Of a DNA stretch of 56,558 bases, positions 19,038-28,329 are shown one piece after another. The notes beneath the pieces were generated by a model. It was given only the letters and a program-made list of their open reading frames with translations. It searched no databases and was not told the origin of the DNA. The stretch's first letter is position 1, and each line of letters starts with the position of its first letter. A program made the position numbers and the translations under genes. Source of the DNA: Catenibacterium sp. co_0103 (GTDB lineage: Bacteria; Bacillota_I; Bacilli_A; Erysipelotrichales; Coprobacillaceae); NCBI RefSeq assembly GCF_004168205.1, contig NZ_RCYB01000007.1, positions 1 to 56,558 on the forward strand. The letters run 5' to 3'.

Positions 19038-20216
19038 ATGGATTATGAGAAGAAATTAAGTACCGCAGCACAAACTATTAAACCAAGTGGTATTCGTAAG
19101 TTCTTTGATCTTGCAAACCAGATGGAAGGTGTTATTTCATTAGGTGTAGGGGAACCTGATTTTGCGACACCTTGGAAGATTAGAGAAGCTGCAATCTATT
19201 CAATTGAAAAAGGACGTACTTTCTATACTGCAAACAGAGGTTTATTAGAATTACGTCAGGAAATTAGTAATTATTATTATCGTCGTTTTGGTGTACATTA
19301 TGATCCTGAAAATGAAATTATTGTGACTGTAGGCGGTTCAGAAGGTATCGATATCGCAGTAAGAGCCTTAATGAATCCAGGTGATGAAATGATTATCTTA
19401 GACCCAGGATATGTTGCTTATGAACCAAGTGTTATTCTTTCAGGAGGAGTACCTGTAAGAATTCACCTAGAAGAAAAAGATGAATTCAAATTAACACCTG
19501 AAAAGCTCAAAGCAGCTATTACACCAAAGACAAAGGTCATGTTGATCAATTTCCCATCAAATCCAACAGGTGGGGCAATGACAAGAGAAGACTATGAGAA
19601 ACTTGTACCTATTATTAAAGAATCAGGTATTATTGTTATATCAGATGAAATCTATGCAGAATTAAGTTATGAAGAACCATTTAGTACATTGGCTTCATTC
19701 CCAGAAATCAGAGATCAGATTGTTGTCATCAATGGTTTCTCTAAAGCTTATGCTATGACAGGCTGGAGATTAGGTTATGTCCTTGCAAACCCAGTACTCT
19801 CTAAGGCAATGTGTAAGATTCATCAGTATATTATCATGTCAGCACCTACTGGTGCACAATATGGTGCAATAGATGGCCTGAGACATTGTGATAAAGAAGT
19901 AGAAGAAATGAGAGCTTCTTATCTCTCACGTAGAAACTTCCTTGTAAAAACATTTAATGATATGGGACTTCATACATTTAACCCAATGGGTGCTTTCTAT
20001 GTATTCCCATGTATCCGTTCTACAGGACTTACATCTGAAGAATTCTGTGAAGAACTATTAAATGATCAGAAGGTAGCCTGTGTACCAGGTACAGCCTTTG
20101 GTGATGCTGGAGAAGGATTTATTCGTGTCTCTTATGCATACTCACTAGAAGAATTAAAAATTGCGACTGAGAAGATTAAACTATTCTTAGATAACTTAAA
20201 AAACAGATCTCATTAG
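19038..20216 (+). CDS. PLP-dependent class I aminotransferase (AlaT/PatA-like)
   Basis: A 392-residue fold-type I aminotransferase. ISLGVGEPDFATPW is the N-terminal substrate arm. NFPSNPTGGAM, VISDEIYAELSYE and INGFSKAYAMTGWRLGY (with the Schiff-base Lys in SKAYAM) carry the PLP contacts, and EGFIRVSYAYS contains the carboxylate-binding Arg. Position after an Lrp regulator suggests alanine or aromatic amino acid transamination, as for YugH. The coding regions are one base apart, so they are co-transcribed. The exact amino donor cannot be read from the sequence. Confidence 0.92.
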   Translation: MDYEKKLSTAAQTIKPSGIRKFFDLANQMEGVISLGVGEPDFATPWKIREAAIYSIEKGRTFYTANRGLLELRQEISNYYYRRFGVHYDPENEIIVTVGGSEGIDIAVRALMNPGDEMIILDPGYVAYEPSVILSGGVPVRIHLEEKDEFKLTPEKLKAAITPKTKVMLINFPSNPTGGAMTREDYEKLVPIIKESGIIVISDEIYAELSYEEPFSTLASFPEIRDQIVVINGFSKAYAMTGWRLGYVLANPVLSKAMCKIHQYIIMSAPTGAQYGAIDGLRHCDKEVEEMRASYLSRRNFLVKTFNDMGLHTFNPMGAFYVFPCIRSTGLTSEEFCEELLNDQKVACVPGTAFGDAGEGFIRVSYAYSLEELKIATEKIKLFLDNLKNRSH

Positions 20217-20229
20217 AGGTCTGTTTTTT
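20198..20229. terminator. Bidirectional terminator between the aminotransferase and queH
   Basis: AAAAAACAGATCTC (20198-20211) pairs with GAGGTCTGTTTTTT (20216-20229), with one G-U pair. A and T runs serve both convergent genes, and both stop codons lie in the hairpin. Confidence 0.8.
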
Positions 20230-20842
20230 CTCTTTCCTGCATCTCCTGATAGCTATAAACACAGCCACAGTAGTTCTGTCTATACATATGATATTCATCA
20301 CTCATACGTGTTGATTTCAAATAACCATTATCCTTCTTAAAATCACTATGAAGGAATTTTGGTGCTTCTAGATCTAAATCATCACCAATCTCATTGATCC
20401 ATTGGCTATTCTTATGAGGAGAAACAGACAACACAGTTGTCCAATAATCAAAACCATGCATTCTAGCATAATCTCTTGCTTTCTTCATTCTTACTTTATA
20501 ACACACATAACAGCGATAGCCCTTTTCTCCAGTATCCTTATATGGCGCAATATGCGTTAAATATTCTTCAGGATTATAGGTATCTTCTACCACCTGCACA
20601 TTCTGGTTCTCTTTATCATTGAACTCTTTCACAAATCTTTCTAACTCAGATTCACGACGATGATACTCATCAGCAGGGTAGATATTACTATTTGTATAAT
20701 AAATAGTAATATCAAAGTACTGACATAACTCTTTAATTACATTAGAAGAACAAGGACCACAACATGCATGAAGCAATAACTTTGGACGTCCTTCTAAATG
20801 TTTAAGAGTCTCCAACATCACTAAACGATAATTCTGTTTCAT
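20213..20842 (-). CDS. queH: Epoxyqueuosine reductase QueH
   Basis: A 209-residue iron-sulfur enzyme that reduces epoxyqueuosine to queuosine in tRNA, the non-homologous replacement of QueG. HACCGPCSSN near residue 25, RCYVCYK near 110 and CGCVYS near the C-terminus supply the conserved cysteines for the Fe-S cluster and adjacent metal. The start codon is immediately next to the queA stop, and the gene is last in a tgt-queA-queH operon. It is full length. This operon covers the steps from preQ1 to Q; preQ1 synthesis genes are absent here. Confidence 0.95.
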   Translation of the reverse strand: MKQNYRLVMLETLKHLEGRPKLLLHACCGPCSSNVIKELCQYFDITIYYTNSNIYPADEYHRRESELERFVKEFNDKENQNVQVVEDTYNPEEYLTHIAPYKDTGEKGYRCYVCYKVRMKKARDYARMHGFDYWTTVLSVSPHKNSQWINEIGDDLDLEAPKFLHSDFKKDNGYLKSTRMSDEYHMYRQNYCGCVYSYQEMQEREKTDL

Positions 20843-21867
20843 TAGTGAATAAACATTGCATCACCAAATGAGAAGAAACGATACTTCTCATTTACTGCAA
20901 TCTTATAGGCATTTAAGATATGTTCTCTACCTGCAAGAGCACTTACAAGCATCACTAATGTAGATTTAGGAAGATGGAAGTTTGTGATCAATGCATCAAT
21001 ACCAGTAAATGTATAACCAGGATAAATAAAGATATTTGTATTTTCATGAGCTGCTTTGAAGCATCCATATTTAGAATGGTTAGCTTCTAGTGTACGACAA
21101 GAAGTAGTACCTACCGCAATAATACGTCTACCTTCTTTTTTAGCCTGATTTAATTTTTCAGCTACTTCTTCACTAATTTCATAATATTCACTATGCATAT
21201 GATGTTCTAATACATTTTCTACCTTAACAGGTCTAAATGTACCTAAACCAACATGTAAAGTCACATCTAGGATTTCAACCCCTTTTTCTCTTACTTTCTG
21301 AAGTAATTCTTCAGTAAAATGTAAGCCTGCAGTAGGGGCAGCAGCACTACCTTCTACCTTTGCATAGACTGTCTGATAACGATCAGGATCATTTAACTTT
21401 TCTTTAATATATGGTGGTAAAGGCATAATACCTAACTGATCAAGAATTTCATAGAAAATTCCATCATAAATCATCTTGAAGATACGAATACCTTCTTCTC
21501 TGATTTCAGTACACTGAGCCTTTAAACGACCATCACCAAAAGTAATCACAGTACCTAGTTTTACAATCTTCGCATTACCTACTAAACATTCCCATAAATC
21601 ATCATGAAGATCCTTTAATAAAAGAACTTCTACATGTCCACCAGTTTCTTCCTTAAGACCATAAAGACGTGCTGGAATAACCTTTGTATTATTCCTTACA
21701 AGCACATCACCAGGCTTTAGATAATCTAAAATATCATAGAAATGTTTATGTTCAACATCTCCTGTTTCTTTATCTAGAACCATTAAACGTGAAGTATCAC
21801 GTTTCTTTAATGGTGTCTGTGCAATTAATTCTTCTGGAAGATCATAATCAAATAATTCAATATCCAT
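20842..21867 (-). CDS. queA: S-adenosylmethionine:tRNA ribosyltransferase-isomerase QueA
   Basis: A 341-residue enzyme that transfers the ribosyl moiety of SAM to preQ1-tRNA to form epoxyqueuosine. Recognised by [19 protein letters not shown] at the N-terminus, [47 protein letters not shown] and [15 protein letters not shown] 21867 is chosen because the family begins at MDIELFDY and AAAGGGCG lies upstream. The longer frame (to 21903) would overlap tgt by 32 bases. It begins four bases after the tgt stop. Confidence 0.96.
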   Translation of the reverse strand: MDIELFDYDLPEELIAQTPLKKRDTSRLMVLDKETGDVEHKHFYDILDYLKPGDVLVRNNTKVIPARLYGLKEETGGHVEVLLLKDLHDDLWECLVGNAKIVKLGTVITFGDGRLKAQCTEIREEGIRIFKMIYDGIFYEILDQLGIMPLPPYIKEKLNDPDRYQTVYAKVEGSAAAPTAGLHFTEELLQKVREKGVEILDVTLHVGLGTFRPVKVENVLEHHMHSEYYEISEEVAEKLNQAKKEGRRIIAVGTTSCRTLEANHSKYGCFKAAHENTNIFIYPGYTFTGIDALITNFHLPKSTLVMLVSALAGREHILNAYKIAVNEKYRFFSFGDAMFIH

Positions 21868-21871
21868 AAAA

Positions 21872-23005
<1,134 letters not shown>

Positions 23006-23029
23006 TTAATCACCTCGATAACCTTGGAT

Positions 23030-23058
23030 ATTATACGAAAAAATACGCATTAAATCAA
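23030..23058 (-). promoter_or_regulatory. Promoter of tgt-queA-queH
   Basis: On the minus strand TTGATT (23058-23053), a 17-base spacer and TATAAT (23035-23030). The leader is only about 20 bases, leaving no room for a preQ1 riboswitch. Confidence 0.75.
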
Positions 23059-23137
23059 TAAAAAAGGGGAAAGCTCCCTAACGTTAAGCATATTAGGGTA
23101 ACTCAATAGATTTGGAATTTACTCAAACTATAAAAAA

Positions 23138-23162
23138 TGTCAGGAGTATAAAACTCCTGACA
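23138..23162 (-). terminator. Terminator of the small membrane protein gene
   Basis: TGTCAGGAG (23138-23146) pairs perfectly with CTCCTGACA (23154-23162). Six T follow on the minus strand. A weaker GGGA/TCCC hairpin with a T-run lies nearby at about 23067-23083. The 23059-23236 gap holds nothing else I can name. Confidence 0.7.
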
Positions 23163-23236
23163 ATAGCATTTAGGTGTTAACGTTTTACTCTATACAGAAA
23201 ATATAACCCCTCTAGTTAGTTTTAAATGACGGAATA

Positions 23237-23434
23237 TTATCTGTTTTTTAAGTCATCCAGTTTTTTAAGGATTAGAAGACCAAAGATAATAATCAGTCCA
23301 ATAATCATTACGCCATAGGCTCTGATATTTATATCATAAGGGGATATAATATACACTATTTGTTCGACACAAACTAAAGCAAAAAGTGATGAAATAAACC
23401 AAATGAAAAATTTTACTACAAGACTGTTCTTCAT
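23237..23434 (-). CDS. Small two-helix membrane protein
   Basis: A 65-residue protein with two predicted transmembrane helices (residues about 8-28 and 40-56: VKFFIWFISSLFALVCV, YGVMIIGLIIIFGLLIL) and a basic cytosolic end. GGAGGAACATAT before ATG 23434 and its own terminator support a real gene. I do not recognise the family. Confidence 0.6.
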   Translation of the reverse strand: MKNSLVVKFFIWFISSLFALVCVEQIVYIISPYDINIRAYGVMIIGLIIIFGLLILKKLDDLKNR

Positions 23435-23510
23435 ATATGTTCCTCCAAATTGAAGTATTATTTCTTACATATATATTTTATCATTATCCTCTCCTTTGAA
23501 AAAGTAAAAC

Positions 23511-23537
23511 AAAAAAATCCAGGAAATAATCCTGGAT
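23511..23537 (-). terminator. Terminator of the G3E GTPase pair
   Basis: ATCCAGGA (23517-23524) pairs with TCCTGGAT (23530-23537). Seven T follow on the minus strand. Confidence 0.75.
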
Positions 23538-24487
23538 TAATCAAATGTGACATATTCGTTATCTAAAGGTTTAGCCCCTTCAACATGATCTACATCAAGA
23601 ACACAGATATTCGCATTCATAGATGGGTCATATTCAATATGTGTATGACCTTCTAATAGAAGCCATTCATTAGGTATGAATTTAGAGGCATATTCACTTA
23701 CACAAAGCATACCAATTAATGAAGTATCCTGTTCACAACATACCATTGCATAACGACCAAGAATAAAACCATTAGGAATCACTTTATCACGACCTATGAA
23801 TTTACCTTTAATTTTAATTGTCTTTTGATCATAACGTTCTGGATGTTCCATCGCATCATAACAGAAGATACCAAAATCATGATCAGCAACTTCTAAATGA
23901 TCCTGTGTATAATCATATGGTAATTCATCATCCTGCATAGTATTTACAGAACCATCTTTATTTTCATAGATGATCTGACATACAGGATTCATTGCCTTGA
24001 TGTTGTTTCTTAAAGTAGACTTCTTCATACCATCTTCAATACGGTTAAAGATGACTAAGTCACTCTTAGCACAATGTTGGAATAAGAGTGCACGCATGTT
24101 ATTCACATAAAGCTGGAAAGTAGAGGCATTAATAGTAGTTAGAATCTGTACAACATCCCAGTTTTCAGGGAATGGTGATTCTACAAACTGATCTACATTC
24201 CACATACCATTAAATTCTACAAGAACCTGTGTAGGATGATATTTCTTCTTTAAATCCTTAAAGAAATCGGCAGTTAAGTCTTCTTCATTCTCTACATAAA
24301 CGATTTCACAGTTATGTTCCTTAATAGCTGCTTCATTATATTCTACTTCACCTTCTTCTGTCACAATAAGCACAGATGTCTCATAATCACAGAAGTCAGT
24401 ATTAATAATTGTATCGTTGATAAATGTTGTTTTACCACTTTCTAAAAAGCCAGTAAATAGATAAATTCTTGTTTCTAAATTATCCAT
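23537..24487 (-). CDS. G3E (CobW-like) GTPase fused to a YcgQ/DUF1980-like domain
   Basis: A 316-residue protein. Residues 1-185 are a divergent G3E P-loop GTPase: IYLFTGFLESGKTTFIND (Walker A), VLIVTEEGEVEYN, TQVLVEFNGMW and KSDLVIFNRIED. The CxCC metal-binding motif of COG0523 proteins is missing. Residues about 215-316 resemble the C-terminal domain of YcgQ/TIGR03943 proteins: IKIKGKFIGRD, FILGRYAMVCCEQDTSLIGML and WLLLEGHTHIE. Those proteins pair with YcgR-type permeases. The gene lies three bases after a His-rich CobW GTPase, so the pair is one transcript. It probably acts in transition-metal handling; the fusion itself is my inference from motifs. Confidence 0.7.
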   Translation of the reverse strand: MDNLETRIYLFTGFLESGKTTFINDTIINTDFCDYETSVLIVTEEGEVEYNEAAIKEHNCEIVYVENEEDLTADFFKDLKKKYHPTQVLVEFNGMWNVDQFVESPFPENWDVVQILTTINASTFQLYVNNMRALLFQHCAKSDLVIFNRIEDGMKKSTLRNNIKAMNPVCQIIYENKDGSVNTMQDDELPYDYTQDHLEVADHDFGIFCYDAMEHPERYDQKTIKIKGKFIGRDKVIPNGFILGRYAMVCCEQDTSLIGMLCVSEYASKFIPNEWLLLEGHTHIEYDPSMNANICVLDVDHVEGAKPLDNEYVTFD

Positions 24488-24490
24488 ACA

Positions 24491-25615
24491 TTAACCTTTC
24501 ATTAAATCATAGATTTTATGTGCATCAAGCTTTTCACCAATCACACACATTCTTCCACCAACATCTGGTGTACATTCACGGATTTCATAATCACCACTTA
24601 CAAAGTCAAACTCAAACCACTTACCATCAGTACCCTTCACAATACCCTTAGAACGAAGAATATGACCTAAAGATTCGTCAGTACCTAAAGTCTTTAACTT
24701 ATCATCAAGTTCTTCTTTAGTAAATGGATGTGCTGTTTCAATACCAATACTATTGAATACTTCATCTGCATCATGCATATCTTCTTCATCATAGTATAAT
24801 GTGCTTTCTCCATCATGGTGATGATGTTCATGATCGTGATGATGACCACATTCACATTCATGATCATGTTCATGGTGATGTCCACATTCGCATTCGTGGT
24901 CATGATCATGATGGTGACCACATTCATGGTCATGATCGTGGTGATGATGATGTTCATGATGATGTCCATGAACACTTTCCTGATGTTCCTTTTCAGCCGC
25001 AATCAATGCCTTTTCTAAAGCATCCTTATGATTACTTGCTTCAAGAATCATATCACCTGTAATCTGATCCCATGGAGTAGTAACGACTGGTGCATGAGGA
25101 TTTAATTCTCTAATAATATCTAAACATTCCGCAATCTTTTCTTCAGACACATCCTGTGAACGGCTTAAGATTACACAGCTTGCTGCTCCAATTTGGTTAT
25201 TAAAGAACTCACCAAAGTTCTTATGATACATCTTACATTTCTTTGCATCTACTACAGTAAAGAAACGATCAAGTGTTAAATCAGCACCATGTACCTTCTG
25301 TACAGCCGCAATAATATCAGATAACTTACCAACACCTGTTGGTTCAATAATAATACGATCAGGATGATATGTATCTACAACTTCCTTTAAAGCTGTTTCG
25401 AAGTCCCCTGCAAGACTGCAACAAATACAACCCTGACTTAATTCATTGACAGTAATACCTGCATCACGCATAAAACCACCATCAATTCCAATTTCACCAA
25501 ACTCATTTTCAATGAGTACTAACTTTTCATCTTTTAAAGATTCATTTAATAATTTTTTAATAAGTGTTGTTTTACCAGCACCTAAGAATCCAGAAATAAT
25601 ATCAACTTTTGCCAT
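24491..25615 (-). CDS. CobW/COG0523 GTPase with His-rich metal-binding stretch
   Basis: A 374-residue metallochaperone-type GTPase. VDIISGFLGAGKTTLIKKL is the P-loop, LSQGCICCSLAGDF is the CxCC metal site, RIIIEPTGVGKL is the switch region and CVILSRSQDV replaces NKxD. Residues about 215-270 are almost entirely His, Asp, Glu and Cys in repeating units (HHHEHDHECECG), a metal-buffering linker. The C-terminal 100 residues form a CobW_C domain (VKGTDGKWFEFDFVSGDYEI). ATG 25615 follows AAAGGAG. Members deliver Zn, Co or Ni; a zinc role is most common. It is first in an operon with the second G3E protein. Confidence 0.9.
   Translation of the reverse strand: MAKVDIISGFLGAGKTTLIKKLLNESLKDEKLVLIENEFGEIGIDGGFMRDAGITVNELSQGCICCSLAGDFETALKEVVDTYHPDRIIIEPTGVGKLSDIIAAVQKVHGADLTLDRFFTVVDAKKCKMYHKNFGEFFNNQIGAASCVILSRSQDVSEEKIAECLDIIRELNPHAPVVTTPWDQITGDMILEASNHKDALEKALIAAEKEHQESVHGHHHEHHHHHDHDHECGHHHDHDHECECGHHHEHDHECECGHHHDHEHHHHDGESTLYYDEEDMHDADEVFNSIGIETAHPFTKEELDDKLKTLGTDESLGHILRSKGIVKGTDGKWFEFDFVSGDYEIRECTPDVGGRMCVIGEKLDAHKIYDLMKG
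24814..24972 (-). repeat. Imperfect tandem repeat encoding the His-rich linker
   Basis: A degenerate array of units built on CATGATCATGATGGTGACCA, coding His/Asp/Glu/Cys clusters. The bias also opens long false frames on the other strand. Confidence 0.75.
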
Positions 25616-25644
25616 TTTATTGACTCCTTTCTTAACCATCTCAC

Positions 25645-25653
25645 ATTATATCA
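25645..25653 (-). promoter_or_regulatory. Extended -10 promoter of the G3E pair
   Basis: On the minus strand TGATATAAT (25653-25645), 30 bases before ATG 25615. No obvious Zur-type palindrome is seen around it. Confidence 0.55.
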
Positions 25654-25690
25654 TTTTTCTTAAAAAACGCTCATAAAATGATAAAAAAGC

Positions 25691-26494
25691 TTATATAAAC
25701 TTTTCAATAAATAAGCCTATTCCATTAGAATCTTTATCCTCTGTGACATAGTTAGCGACAGCTTTCGCATGAATAGACCCGTTTTCCATTACTACACCAA
25801 CACCTGCTTCTTCCAACATATCTATATCATTATCTTCATCACCAAAAGCCATACATTGAGATATAGAAATATCATGAAGGGCTAAAGCCTCTTTCAAACC
25901 ATTAGACTTAGACACATGAGGATTCATATATTCATATAAGAAACTGGTAGTCACTAAGGCAGACGCTTTATATTCTTTATTCTTAAATGATTTAGAACGT
26001 TCTACTATCTGAGGCATATAGCTTGGATTACATATAATCATCAATTTACGATAAGGACGTGTTAAGAATGTATCAAAATCTACAACTCTATATTCAATTC
26101 CATCACCCTCAGCCATATTTCTAATATAGTCATCATCCTTAGGTGCATATAGAATACCTTCATGACAGATTGTAAAGTTACAATCCATATCTTTGTAATG
26201 ATTCATGATTTCTTTAATCAATTCAGGACTCAAAGTATGATTCTCCTGATATATATCAAGAATATAATCATCAATCTCAGAACCTCCAGAACCCACTACA
26301 AAATCAATACATCCTTCAATACCCCATGATTTCATATGATTTCTTACACTATCTGCATCTCTACCTGTACATATTCCAAATAATATACCTTTACTTCTTG
26401 CTTTCTTGATAGCTGCAACAGTTCTTTCATCTACGACCTGTTTACTAGTCAGTAATGTTCCATCTACATCACATACAATAGCACGTATATCCAT
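25691..26494 (-). CDS. Cof-type HAD-IIB phosphatase
   Basis: A 267-residue haloacid dehalogenase phosphatase. AIVCDVDGTLL holds the nucleophile and acid Asp pair, GICTGRDADSV is motif II, and FGDEDNDIDMLEEAGVGVVM is motif IV with the Mg2+-binding acidic residues. The cap (about residues 85-190) is of the C2B Cof type. These enzymes dephosphorylate sugar phosphates, FMN or PLP. The gene begins three bases after the RpiR remnant, so it was probably co-transcribed with that regulator, hinting at a phosphosugar substrate. Confidence 0.92.
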   Translation of the reverse strand: MDIRAIVCDVDGTLLTSKQVVDERTVAAIKKARSKGILFGICTGRDADSVRNHMKSWGIEGCIDFVVGSGGSEIDDYILDIYQENHTLSPELIKEIMNHYKDMDCNFTICHEGILYAPKDDDYIRNMAEGDGIEYRVVDFDTFLTRPYRKLMIICNPSYMPQIVERSKSFKNKEYKASALVTTSFLYEYMNPHVSKSNGLKEALALHDISISQCMAFGDEDNDIDMLEEAGVGVVMENGSIHAKAVANYVTEDKDSNGIGLFIEKFI

Positions 26495-26496
26495 AT

Positions 26497-26974
26497 TTAT
26501 TCCCCCGTCATTTTTATTATAGTACTTTGTCTTCTTTTCAATATTCTCTTCATAATGTCTCCTAAATAAGCTGTATAAAGAGTATCTAATACAAATAATA
26601 GACTTAATTTTGTGTTATAGGAAGATATTTTCTTATAGTGATTTTCTTTTAACGTAATCTCAATTTCAGGATCATATTCAGTAGAAGAAATCAGTAGAAT
26701 AGGGACATGATTCTTATGCAAAATTGAAGGAATCTTATCTGATAACATCCCACGTCCATTAAATGTAGTGACTATTGCAAGGCGAGAAGAATCATTTGAT
26801 GAAAAAAATAATTGTGATTGATATTCTTCTTTTAAGAATTCAATCTTCCTTTTATATTCTGATGTATTACTTTTAGTCGCTAAGTGATAAATAGAAATCA
26901 CCAAAACATGCTTCACTTATTTCCTGGTTAGACATATGAATCACTTTCTTAGAATTATCTAAAATATTTATCAT
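26497..26974 (-). pseudogene. RpiR-family regulator remnant
   Basis: From ATG 26974 the frame reads NSKKVIHMSNQEISEACFGD, which resembles part of an RpiR helix-turn-helix, and stops after about 33 codons. In another frame (GTG 26916 to 26497) the sugar isomerase domain continues: STKSNTS-like HLATKSNTSEYKRKIEFL, RLAIVTTFNGRGML, VPILLISSTEYD and LLFVLDTLYTAYLG. Most of the DNA-binding domain is missing. An internal deletion plus frameshift is the simplest explanation. It lies directly upstream of the HAD phosphatase and may formerly have regulated it. Confidence 0.65.
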
Positions 26975-26999
26975 ATTTCTACAACTATATATATGTATG

Positions 27000-27008
27000 T
27001 GTTATAAT
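27000..27008 (+). promoter_or_regulatory. Extended -10 promoter of the PHP gene
   Basis: TGTTATAAT at 27000-27008. It overlaps the upstream in-frame ATG at 26997 and so supports the start at 27033. Confidence 0.6.
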
Positions 27009-27032
27009 CCCAAAAAAAGGAAGGTGATATTT

Positions 27033-27824
27033 ATGATAGATGGACATATGCATCTAGAATATGGGGATCTCTCAAAAGAATATATACTACAGTTTGTGGA
27101 AAGTGCAGTAAAGAATGGTATGGATGAAATACAGATTCTTGATCACACACATCGTTTTAATGAATTTAGACCTGTTTATGAAGGCGTAAGAAAAGCATCT
27201 CCTTATCAAGAAGAATGGTTAAACAATAAAGAAATGAAGTTTCATAGTACTTTAGATGAATATTGTGCTTTGATTAAAGAAATCAAGGCAATGGATTTAC
27301 CTATTAAGGTGTCTTTTGGTTTAGAGGTATGTTATGTACCTGAATATGAAGAAACAATTCGAGAAATATTAAAACCTTATCATTTTGATTTCTTAGTAGG
27401 AGCCATTCATTCTATCGACGGTAAACTCTATGATATGAAATGGTCAGAAGAAATCTTATGGAACAAGTATCCTGTGGATAAAATCTATAAGAGATACTAT
27501 GAATGTGTTTTCTCACTTGTAAAATCTGATTTATTTACACAGCTTGCACATCCAGATACGATTAAGATGTTTGGCCATTATCCTACTTATGACTTACAGC
27601 CTACATATGATGAACTTGCTGAATTATTAAATGAACATCATATGAAAGCAGAAAACAATGTAGGATGTTACTATCGTTATCATACACTTGATATAGGCTT
27701 ATCCGATCAGTTATTACAGACCTTTAAAAAACATCATGTCCAGATGATTACTGCAAGTGATGCGCATCATCCAGAAGATGTAGGTCGTAATATAGCGGAT
27801 GTCTGGGATAAAACAATGAAGTGA
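27033..27824 (+). CDS. PHP-domain phosphoesterase (histidinol-phosphatase-like)
   Basis: A 263-residue PHP-domain enzyme. IDGHMHLEYGD gives the first HxH pair, QILDHTHRFNEF the second, GLEVCYV a Glu ligand, LVGAIHSIDG and LAHPDTIKMFGH further His ligands, and TASDAHHPEDVG the C-terminal Asp-His. It would hydrolyse a phosphate ester such as histidinol phosphate. No other histidine gene is nearby, so the substrate is uncertain. The start at 27033 is backed by AAGGAAGGTGAT. A terminator follows at once, so the gene stands alone. Confidence 0.88.
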   Translation: MIDGHMHLEYGDLSKEYILQFVESAVKNGMDEIQILDHTHRFNEFRPVYEGVRKASPYQEEWLNNKEMKFHSTLDEYCALIKEIKAMDLPIKVSFGLEVCYVPEYEETIREILKPYHFDFLVGAIHSIDGKLYDMKWSEEILWNKYPVDKIYKRYYECVFSLVKSDLFTQLAHPDTIKMFGHYPTYDLQPTYDELAELLNEHHMKAENNVGCYYRYHTLDIGLSDQLLQTFKKHHVQMITASDAHHPEDVGRNIADVWDKTMK

Positions 27825-27843
27825 AGACTATCTTCACTTTTTT
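27819..27843 (+). terminator. Terminator of the PHP gene
   Basis: AAGTGAAGA (27819-27827) pairs with TCTTCACTT (27831-27839), followed by T. The stop codon is inside the hairpin. Confidence 0.75.
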
Positions 27844-27971
27844 GATATATTTTTATCATAATAGTACTTGAATGATATACAAATATTGATAAGTTTGTTT
27901 CTAATTTTATATTGAATGATTCACTGGAATTTAATGAATATATAATAAATATAGAGGAAGGAGAGAAACTT

Positions 27972-28268
27972 ATGAAGAAGATTTTATTGGTGTGTAATGC
28001 TGGTATGTCAACAAGTATGCTTGTACTCAAGATGGAAAAAGCAGCACAGGATAAAGGTATTGAAATGGAAGTAAAGGCTCTCCCAGTAACAGATGCAGAA
28101 AAAGAACTCAATGACTGGGATGTCATTATGTTAGGTCCACAAGTTCGTCATATGGAAAAGAGATTAAGAGAATTAACATCTACACCTATTGAAGTTATCA
28201 ATATGCGTGACTATGGTATGATGAATGGTGAAAAGGTTTTAGATGCTGCTCTGAAAATCCTCGGATAA
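27972..28268 (+). CDS. PTS lactose/cellobiose-family IIB component
   Basis: A 98-residue EIIB. KKILLVCNAGMSTSMLVLKM contains the phosphorylated Cys in the CNAGMSTS loop, and DVIMLGPQVRHM is the conserved second strand. It accepts phosphate from a IIA protein and passes it to the sugar entering through a IIC. No IIA or IIC gene adjoins it; an orphan IIC lies 4.7 kb away. ATG 27972 follows GAAGGAGAG, with TATAAT at 27941-27946. The length is normal for a free-standing IIB. Confidence 0.92.
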   Translation: MKKILLVCNAGMSTSMLVLKMEKAAQDKGIEMEVKALPVTDAEKELNDWDVIMLGPQVRHMEKRLRELTSTPIEVINMRDYGMMNGEKVLDAALKILG

Positions 28269-28298
28269 TATTTGATAATTGTATTATTCCTTAATGTG

Positions 28299-28329
28299 AA
28301 AAGTGAAGATGGGTTCATCTTCACTTTTT
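28299..28329. terminator. Bidirectional terminator between PTS IIB and the SulP gene
   Basis: AAAAGTGAAGATG (28299-28311) pairs over 13 bases with CATCTTCACTTTT (28316-28328). It serves both convergent genes. Confidence 0.85.

Noticed and set aside
23006..23060. preQ1 riboswitch before tgt
   Set aside because: A good promoter lies so close to the start that the leader is only about 20 bases.
24814..24972. Repeated units that could suggest a CRISPR array
   Set aside because: The units are continuous, degenerate and in frame with the coding sequence, without spacers.
24694..25062. Several overlapping frames of His/Asp- or Met/Ile-rich protein on both strands
   Set aside because: They are shadows of the repetitive codons that encode the His-rich linker of the CobW protein and have no ribosome binding sites.
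27912..27971. Longer PTS IIB starting at 27912
   Set aside because: The extension crosses the TATAAT box at 27941-27946 and lies upstream of the only good ribosome binding site.
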